A program made the translations under genes and the position numbers. A stretch of 64,000 nucleotides of DNA, taken from NCBI GenBank assembly GCA_965247915.1, contig OZ252048.1, forward strand, positions 2,480,001 to 2,544,000. The letters run 5' to 3'. This DNA comes from JAKZRT01 sp965247915. GTDB taxonomy: Bacteria > Pseudomonadota > Alphaproteobacteria > Rhodobacterales > Rhodobacteraceae. Numbering within the stretch: the stretch's first letter is position 1; every line of letters begins with the position of its first letter. Shown here piece after piece: positions 58,822 to 64,000 of the stretch. A model generated the notes under the pieces. It saw nothing but the letters and a program-made list of their open reading frames with translations, had not been told where the DNA came from and searched no databases.

Positions 58822-59646
58822 ATGTATCTCAAATCATTCACCGGCGGCCTGGCCGCCCTTCTGCTGAGCACGACCAGCGCCCTTGCCGCGGCCCATTGCG
58901 CGGACGGCAAGACCATCGCGCCGGGCAAGCTGACCATCGCCACCGGCAACCCGGCCTTTTACCCTTGGGTAATGGACGACGATCCGGCCGGCGGCAACGG
59001 GTTCGAGGCCGCCGTGGCCTATGCGGTGGCCGACAAGATGGGCTTTGCGGCAGGCGACGTGGTCTGGGCGCGGGCGGGATTTGACGAATCAATCCAGCCG
59101 GGCGCCAAGAACTTCGACTTCAACCTGCAACAGTTCTCGATCACCGCCGCCCGCGAAGAGGTGGTCGATTTCTCCGATCCGTATTATTCCGCCGCCATGG
59201 CCGTTCTGGTGCGCCAGCCGACTATCGACGCCGGAGCCATGGCCACGGTCAACAGCCTGAAGACCCTGCAATGGGGCGCCGTGGCCACCACCACCGCCCT
59301 GCCGGTGATCACCGATATGATCGGCCCGGACAACGCGCCGCTCCTCTACGACGACAACACCAACGTCACCGAGGCGATGAAAGCCGGCCAGATCGACGCC
59401 GCGATCTTCGATCTGCCGACCGCGCTGTTTCTTTCGGCGGTGGTCCTCGACGATGGCGCGATCCTCGGTCAGTTCCCGGCAGATCGATCCGAAAATCCGG
59501 ACCAGTTCGGCATGCTGATGGAAGACGGCAACCCGCTGCGCGACTGCGTGAACGCGGCGCTGGCGGAACTGACGGCAAGCGGCGAACTGGCCGCCATCGA
59601 GGCCGAATGGCTGCAAAGCGCCACCGGCGTGCCGGTCATCAAGTAG
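58822..59646 (+). CDS. Polar amino acid ABC transporter, substrate-binding protein
   Basis: A 274-residue periplasmic protein with a signal peptide (cleavage near AALA-AAHC, residue 23). LTIATGNPAFYPWVMDDDP begins the SBP domain, and FDFNLQQFSITAAREEVVDF and DPYYSAAMAVLVRQ are the usual contact regions of family 3 binding proteins. GGGGGAGGAC precedes the ATG. It delivers an amino acid or similar ligand to the permease and ATPase encoded next. The ligand is unknown. Confidence 0.92.
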   Translation: MYLKSFTGGLAALLLSTTSALAAAHCADGKTIAPGKLTIATGNPAFYPWVMDDDPAGGNGFEAAVAYAVADKMGFAAGDVVWARAGFDESIQPGAKNFDFNLQQFSITAAREEVVDFSDPYYSAAMAVLVRQPTIDAGAMATVNSLKTLQWGAVATTTALPVITDMIGPDNAPLLYDDNTNVTEAMKAGQIDAAIFDLPTALFLSAVVLDDGAILGQFPADRSENPDQFGMLMEDGNPLRDCVNAALAELTASGELAAIEAEWLQSATGVPVIK

Positions 59647-59652
59647 GCTGGC

Positions 59653-60477
59653 TTGTCTGACCCCGCCCTGACCCGGCGCGCAGCCTATGAACAAAGGCTG
59701 CGCCGCCGCTCGGTAACGATTGCGGCGGTCAGCACGGCTGCGGTGGTGCTGGCGCTGGTACTGATCGTGCCCATGGCCCCGGGCTGGGAGGCGGTCAAAA
59801 AGTCGTTCTTCAACGGGCGCATCCTGGCCGAGACCTTTCCCGGGCTCTTGCGCGCCTTCACCCTTGATGTGGCCATCTTCGCCTGGTCGGCGCCGCTGAT
59901 CGCGGTGCTCGGGCTGGCAATCGCTTTGTCGCGGGATGCGCGGTCGCCCGCACTTTTCCCGCTCAGGATGTTCGGCGCGCTTTATACGGATGTCTTTCGC
60001 GGCGTGCCGGTGATCCTGGTGATCTTTCTGGTCGGTTTCGGGGTGCCGGGCCTGGGCCTGCCGCGCCCCTATAATTCGCCCTTCATCTGGGGCACTGTGG
60101 CCTTGGTGCTGACCTATTCGGCCTATGTCGCCGAGATCTTCCGCTCCGGCATCATGTCGATCCACGAAAGCCAGCGCGCGGCGGCCCGGTCGCTCGGTCT
60201 CAGCCACGCCGACGTGATGCGCTTTGTGGTTTTGCCCCAAGCCATCCGCCGGGTGGTGCCCGCCAACATGAACATGCTGATCGCCCTGCAAAAAGACGTC
60301 GCCCTGCTCAGCTTCATCGGCCCGGTCGAGATCCTGCGCCAGGCCGGGGTCTACAAGTCGCTGCTGGCCAATTTCACGCCTTATGTGGGCGCCGCGATCA
60401 TCTTTCTTGCCGTCACCATCCCGGCCACCCGCCTTGCCGACCACCTGATGGCCCGCCAGAACCGGGCCCGGTCATGA
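59653..60477 (+). CDS. Amino acid ABC transporter permease
   Basis: A 274-residue His/Glu/Gln-type permease. It has an N-terminal helix (ITIAAVS type region, residues 22-42) and five core helices; the coupling loop is SIHESQRAAARSLGLSH with the EAA-like motif, and FRGVPVILVIFLVGFG is typical. It starts with TTG at 59653, 6 bases behind the binding-protein stop. Its end overlaps the ATPase start by 4 bases. Confidence 0.9.
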   Translation: MSDPALTRRAAYEQRLRRRSVTIAAVSTAAVVLALVLIVPMAPGWEAVKKSFFNGRILAETFPGLLRAFTLDVAIFAWSAPLIAVLGLAIALSRDARSPALFPLRMFGALYTDVFRGVPVILVIFLVGFGVPGLGLPRPYNSPFIWGTVALVLTYSAYVAEIFRSGIMSIHESQRAAARSLGLSHADVMRFVVLPQAIRRVVPANMNMLIALQKDVALLSFIGPVEILRQAGVYKSLLANFTPYVGAAIIFLAVTIPATRLADHLMARQNRARS

Positions 60478-61214
60478 AGCTGCGGCTGGACAATGTCACA
60501 AAATCTTTCGGGGATAATCGGGTGCTGGACCGGCTTTCGCTGGACGTGGCTCAAGGCGAATTGATCGCCCTGATCGGCCCCTCGGGCTCGGGCAAATCGA
60601 CGCTTCTCAGGTGCATCAACCTGCTCGACCCCATCGACGACGGCGCGATCTGGCTCGATGGCGTCGACATCTCCGAACCGGGGCTCGACCCGACTGCCAT
60701 TCACCAGCGCATCGGCATCGTCTTCCAGTCGTTCAACTTATTCCCGCATATGACCGCCGCCGCCAACGTCGCACTCGCACCGCGCCGCCTGCGCCTGGCA
60801 ACCGACGCCGACCTCGACGCGCTCGACGCGCGCGTCCGCGGGCTTTTCGATACCTTCGGGCTCGGCGCGCATTGCGACCACTATCCTGACCAGCTTTCGG
60901 GCGGCCAGCAACAGCGCGTGGCGATCATCCGCGCGCTGGCGCTAGAACCCGAGATCATGCTTTTCGACGAGGTCACCAGCGCGCTCGATCCGGAACTGGT
61001 TGGCGAGGTCCTCGAGGTGCTGCGCCGCCTCAAGGCGCTGAACATGACGATGATCCTGGCCACCCACGAGATGGGCTTCGCCCGCGAGGCCGCCGACCGG
61101 GTGGCGATGCTCGATGCGGGCCGGATCATCGAGATCGGTCCCCCGGCGCAGGTGCTGGAAGCGCCAATATTGCAGCGGACGCGGGACTTTCTGCGGTTGG
61201 ACCGGGGCGGATAG
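60474..61214 (+). CDS. Amino acid ABC transporter ATP-binding protein
   Basis: A 246-residue ATPase with Walker A GPSGSGKST, Q-loop VFQSFNLFPHMTA, signature LSGGQQQRVAIIRALA, Walker B IMLFDEVTSALDP and H-loop ATHEMGF. It powers the uptake system encoded by the two genes upstream. It is followed by a family B repeat. Confidence 0.95.
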   Translation: MKLRLDNVTKSFGDNRVLDRLSLDVAQGELIALIGPSGSGKSTLLRCINLLDPIDDGAIWLDGVDISEPGLDPTAIHQRIGIVFQSFNLFPHMTAAANVALAPRRLRLATDADLDALDARVRGLFDTFGLGAHCDHYPDQLSGGQQQRVAIIRALALEPEIMLFDEVTSALDPELVGEVLEVLRRLKALNMTMILATHEMGFAREAADRVAMLDAGRIIEIGPPAQVLEAPILQRTRDFLRLDRGG

Positions 61215-61229
61215 AGCGAGTTCACCGCT

Positions 61230-61337
61230 CCGGGGCCTCCCCCCTAACCCCCCTCCCACCGGGAGGGGGGAAGCGCGCCGAGCGGGAAGGGCGGCCCCCC
61301 TCTCCGTCCCGGAGAGGGGGTGGGGGAGAGGCCCCGG
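61230..61337. repeat. Three-stem C/G-rich repeat, family B
   Basis: Same architecture as at 23542-23635: outer stem CCGGGGCCTCCCCC with GGGGGAGAGGCCCCGG, and inside two hairpins (CCCCCCTCCC-ACC-GGGAGGGGGG and CCCCCTCTCCG-TCC-CGGAGAGGGGG). It lies between the ABC ATPase and pheS and may terminate the former. Confidence 0.75.
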
Positions 61338-61407
61338 CAATCCAGCCCCCACTTGCATATCCACCCCGGCCTCGGTAGCAGAACATGGCCGTCCGAAAGG
61401 GGCCCGA

Positions 61408-62481
61408 ATGGACGACCTGCGCCAGAAATACATCGCCGCCATCGCCAGTGCTGCCGACGAGGCCGCCCTCGAAGACCTGCGCGTCGCCGCCGTCGGCAAA
61501 AAGGGCGAAGTATCCCTGAAAATGCGCGAACTGGGCCGCATGACCCCTGAGGAACGCGCGGCCGCCGGCCCGGCGCTCAACGCGCTCAAAGACGAGATCA
61601 TTTCAGCCATCGCCGCCAAAAAGGCCGCCCTCGCCGACGCCGCCCTCGCCGAACGCCTGAAAGGCGAATGGCTCGACGTGACCTTGCCCGCCCGCCCGCG
61701 CGGGGTCGGCACGATCCATCCCGTAAGCCAAGTCACCGAAGAGATCGCGGCAATTTTCGCCGACATGGGTTTCGCCGTCGCCGAAGGCCCGCAGGTCGAA
61801 AGCGACTGGTACAATTTCGACGCCCTGAACATCCCGCCCGAACACCCGACCCGCACCGAGATGGACACGTTCTACATGCACCGCGAGACGGGCGACGACC
61901 GCCCGCCGCACGTGCTCAGGACCCACACCTCGCCCGTGCAGATCCGCGCTATGCAGGACCAGGGCGCGCCGATCCGCATCATCGCCCCGGGCCGGGTTTA
62001 CCGGGCGGACTATGACCAGACCCACACCCCAATGTTCCACCAGATCGAGGGGCTGGCGATCGACCGCGACCTGTCGATGGCCAATCTGAAATGGTGCCTG
62101 GAAGAATTCTGCCGCGCCTTTTTCGAGGTCGACATGGTCGAACTCAGGTTCCGCGCCTCGCATTTCCCGTTCACCGAACCCTCGGCCGAGGTCGACCTGC
62201 GCTGTTCGTGGGCGGGCGGCCAGCTCAAGGTCGGCGAAGGCGACGGTTGGATGGAAATCCTCGGCTCGGGCATGGTCCACCCGAGCGTGCTGGAAATGGG
62301 CGGCGTCGACCCGGCCCAATGGCAAGGCTTCGCCTTCGGCATCGGCATCGACCGGCTGGCGATGCTGAAATACGGCATCCCTGATTTGCGGGCGTTTTTC
62401 GACAGCAATTTGCGGTGGCTGCGGCACTATGGGTTTGCGGCGCTGGATCAGCCGAATTTGCAGGGGGGGTTGAGTAGGTGA
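61408..62481 (+). CDS. pheS: Phenylalanyl-tRNA synthetase alpha chain
   Basis: A 357-residue class II synthetase subunit. An N-terminal coiled coil (LRQKYIAAIASAADEAALED) is followed by motif 1 near IHPVSQVTEEIAAIFADMGF, then THTSPVQIRAMQ, motif 2 VYRADYDQTHTPMFHQIEG and motif 3 GFAFGIGIDRLAMLKYG. It charges tRNA-Phe with PheT. Its TGA overlaps a GTG that once began a DUF2513 gene (GTGA at 62478-62481). pheT follows only after 1.5 kb of damaged insertions. Confidence 0.96.
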   Translation: MDDLRQKYIAAIASAADEAALEDLRVAAVGKKGEVSLKMRELGRMTPEERAAAGPALNALKDEIISAIAAKKAALADAALAERLKGEWLDVTLPARPRGVGTIHPVSQVTEEIAAIFADMGFAVAEGPQVESDWYNFDALNIPPEHPTRTEMDTFYMHRETGDDRPPHVLRTHTSPVQIRAMQDQGAPIRIIAPGRVYRADYDQTHTPMFHQIEGLAIDRDLSMANLKWCLEEFCRAFFEVDMVELRFRASHFPFTEPSAEVDLRCSWAGGQLKVGEGDGWMEILGSGMVHPSVLEMGGVDPAQWQGFAFGIGIDRLAMLKYGIPDLRAFFDSNLRWLRHYGFAALDQPNLQGGLSR

Positions 62482-62676
62482 AACGGGACGACTTTGCGAC
62501 GCCGGACTCATGCAGGAATTCAACCCCGGCGTTTTTAGGATGACCTCGCAGGGTCATGACTACTTAGCCGCAATCCGCGACAACGGAATCTGGAAGGAAA
62601 CCAAAAGTGCGGTCGCAGCAGCAGGAGGCAACGTAACGCTAGAATTCCTGAAGGCCCTCGCCCTAGGATTACTTAA
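62478..62676 (+). pseudogene. DUF2513 gene remnant with internal deletion
   Basis: The remnant begins GTG-AAA-CGG-GAC-GAC (VKRDD), the usual start of DUF2513 proteins, then jumps to the family's C-terminal half in another frame: CDAGLMQEFNPGVFRMTSQG then DYLAAIRDNGIWKETKSAVA and TLEFLKALALGLLK. Some 40-50 residues in between are absent. The 3' end runs into the IS5 remnant. Intact relatives are about 110-120 residues of unknown function. This copy cannot make a normal protein. Confidence 0.7.
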
Positions 62677-63506
62677 GGGCACCTCTATAAATTGCATCTG
62701 GCGTGAACGCGCTGTAGATTTGCAGGATGATGCGGCTTGGCACAGATGGGCTTTTTTGATCTTTCAGATCGTTACGAGAGCCTGGATGCGAAGAAGGACC
62801 CGCTGGTCGAGATCAATGCAGTTGTACCGTGGGAAGAGTTCCGCCCGCTTCTGGAGCAGGTCTGGCGCAAGCCTGAAAGTGAGCGGAAATCACGCGCGGG
62901 GCGCAAGCCGATGGACGCGGTACTGATGTTCAAAATGAGCGCGCTTTACAACCTTTCGGACGATCAGGTCGAATAAGATCCGGGACCGGCCATGCGTTTT
63001 CTGGGTCTTGGTCTTGGTGACCGGGTGCCGGACGCAAAGACCGCTGTATCGCGAGGCGCTGGCGCAGGCGGGCAAGGTGGATGATTTGTTCAAACTCTTT
63101 GACGGACATCTGGCGCGGCAGGGCTACACACGGGGCGGCCAGATACTGGACGCGAGCTATCACGTGCGGCGTTCACGACAGCCAGGTGGTGGACGAGTTG
63201 CTGATGCGCGGCAACACCGCCTCCAGGGTCTGGGCAGATGCGGCCTACCGGTCGGAAGAAATCGAGGCGAAGCTCAGGGCGAGAGGACTGACAAGCCGCA
63301 TCCACCGCAAGGGCAAACGGGGCAGGCCTCTGACCGAACAGGCAATGAAAAGCAACAGGACATCCTCGGTTCGTGTCCGTGTCGAGCATGTGTTCGGCGC
63401 GCAGGCGAACGACATGGGTGGCACGCTGGTGCGAACCATCGGTCTGGCGCGGGCCAGGGCCAGGATCGGGATGAAGAACCTTGCCTACAACATCCGGCGG
63501 CTTGGC
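62677..63506 (+). mobile_element. IS5-family element remnant riddled with short deletions
   Basis: A copy of the element at 57338, beginning at its left inverted repeat and breaking off at 63506, 180 bases before the right end. Aligned stretches of up to about 190 bases show no substitution, yet blocks of 15-16, 9, 2, 8, 5, 3, about 205, several short, and 3 bases are missing at 62737, 62935, 62976, 62991, 63043, 63128, 63154, 63165-63172 and 63360. Two junctions carry an extra or changed base. The transposase frame is destroyed, so this is a dead element. Confidence 0.9.
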
Positions 63507-63767
63507 AATTTTCCCCTCTCGCCCGATGTCTGGCTCAATGACCTCTTTGCCAGCAAAGCCGTTCAACAAGGCGGGGTCATCCGGCGCAAGGCGCGTGACG
63601 TGGAATGCTTCGCGGGAAAGGAGCGCTTTATGCGCGAGGCGCGTAAACCGGCGCGGCTATCAGGTCGCCGAAAATTCCGGCAGATCGTCATTTTCTGCAA
63701 CCGCGCGCCCGTCCTCTGGCTGGCCCGTGCGGAACCGAACCGCTTTCTTGAAAAGAAAGCGAACTGA
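63507..63767 (+). pseudogene. Remnant of a small conserved protein with compensating frameshifts
   Basis: Reads NDLFASKAVQQGGVIRRKAR then DVECFAGKERFMREAR in one frame, RGYQVAENSG in the next, and QIVIFCNRAPVLWLA back in the first. The combined reading resembles a short Rhodobacteraceae protein family with an RGYQVxENxGQxVIFCN core, as I remember it. One extra base near 63645 and one missing base near 63680 account for the switch. No start codon lies in front of NDLF because the IS remnant ends there. Function unknown. Confidence 0.55.
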
Positions 63768-63956
63768 AATCTTTTCAAGATTTCGCTCCGTCCAAGGCTG
63801 CCGCAGATAATTCATCCAAAATTTGCCGATCAACAACTTTATCTCTATAAATCATTACTTTACGAAACTGCTCAACCTTGAGCACCTTTCCACTCCGCCA
63901 ATTCTCTGGCCATTTCCGCCCCCATAAGCTAAGGCAGCGGCGGAACCCGAACCCGC
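63768..63956. other. AT-rich gap before pheT, with a possible tiny minus-strand frame
   Basis: The minus strand has an open frame from GTG 63885 to TGA 63775-63777 reading LKVEQFRKVMIYRDKVVDRQ then ILDELSAAALDGAKS. It extends upstream without stop as LWGRKWPENWRSGK but lacks a good start. Sequence is low in GC. It may be a fragment of a foreign gene. Otherwise the gap should hold the pheT ribosome-binding site; none is obvious. Confidence 0.3.
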
Positions 63957-64000
63957 ATGAAATTCACCCTCTCCTGGCTCAAGGAACACCTCGACACGAC
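63957..64000 (+). CDS. pheT: Phenylalanyl-tRNA synthetase beta chain, first codons
   Basis: ATG 63957 begins MKFTLSWLKEHLDT, the typical PheT start, and runs off the window. It is expected behind pheS and confirms that the intervening 1.5 kb is an insertion into the pheST pair. Confidence 0.9.
   Translation, partial: MKFTLSWLKEHLDT

Noticed and set aside
63775..63885. New small gene upstream of pheT
   Set aside because: Coding-like sequence but no clear start or ribosome-binding site and no known family; recorded only as a possible fragment.

Overview
The window is a GC-rich alphaproteobacterial chromosome segment. Gene content and order point to the Rhodobacteraceae (roseobacter/Rhodobacter group): rbfA-truB-rpsO, gpmI-envC-ctpA-rppH, argH with a small lipoprotein behind it, a TRAP transporter, MttB and dimethylglycine-oxidase-like methylamine genes, LexA boxes of the GAAC-N7-GAAC type, and several families of GC-rich hairpin repeats between genes. 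The left edge cuts polA and the right edge cuts pheT. No rRNA or tRNA gene was recognised.

Layout. 1-9.5 kb: polA start, small zinc-finger and membrane proteins, argH diverging from a TlpA-type thioredoxin, an EAL-domain protein, a DctPQM TRAP transporter, glpD and a TauE-type permease. 9.5-18.3 kb: a disordered Ala/Pro protein split by an in-frame amber codon, an FAD/GcvT demethylase-like oxidoreductase, an ArsR-SRPBCC pair with a palindromic operator, then an mttB and a P450 gene that are both broken. 18.4-25.4 kb: an apparent operon for a membrane fumarate reductase/succinate dehydrogenase-like complex, a two-subunit fumarase/tartrate-dehydratase and a sulfite-oxidase-family enzyme, interrupted by a low-GC stranger gene with an HNH-like Cys/His pattern. 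25.5-28.5 kb: two IS3-family elements flanking a LysR fragment. 28.6-37.8 kb: queG, GST, mtgA, mbfA, a ClpP-like protease, an AT-rich NYN-domain nuclease gene with an unusual structured leader, glutathione-dependent formaldehyde dehydrogenase and small proteins. 38.3-44.4 kb: SOS-type imuB, a cupin, a non-coding stretch with regularly spaced UUCG hairpins, preA-preT and rpsO. 44.6-53.4 kb: a repeat-rich acidic protein and housekeeping genes. 53.6-64 kb: SOS-type dnaE2 lacking its usual C-terminus, a Doc-type toxin-antitoxin pair, an IS5-family element, a polar amino acid ABC transporter, pheS, and a heavily eroded stretch before pheT.

How the parts work together. Mutagenic repair (imuB, dnaE2) is split over two loci, each with its own LexA-box-like site. 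Pyrimidine catabolism (preAT), C1 handling (formaldehyde dehydrogenase, methylamine-type oxidoreductase), solute uptake and a C4-dicarboxylate redox module fit a versatile marine-type heterotroph. The most system-like novelty is at 34.47-35.20 kb: a promoter, a short two-hairpin RNA ending in a terminator, and directly behind it a NYN-family RNase, the order used by RNA-antitoxin modules. The most puzzling signal is the second IS5 copy at 62.68-63.51 kb, which differs from the intact copy by many short deletions and almost no substitutions, and lies between two other genes that are also damaged by indels.
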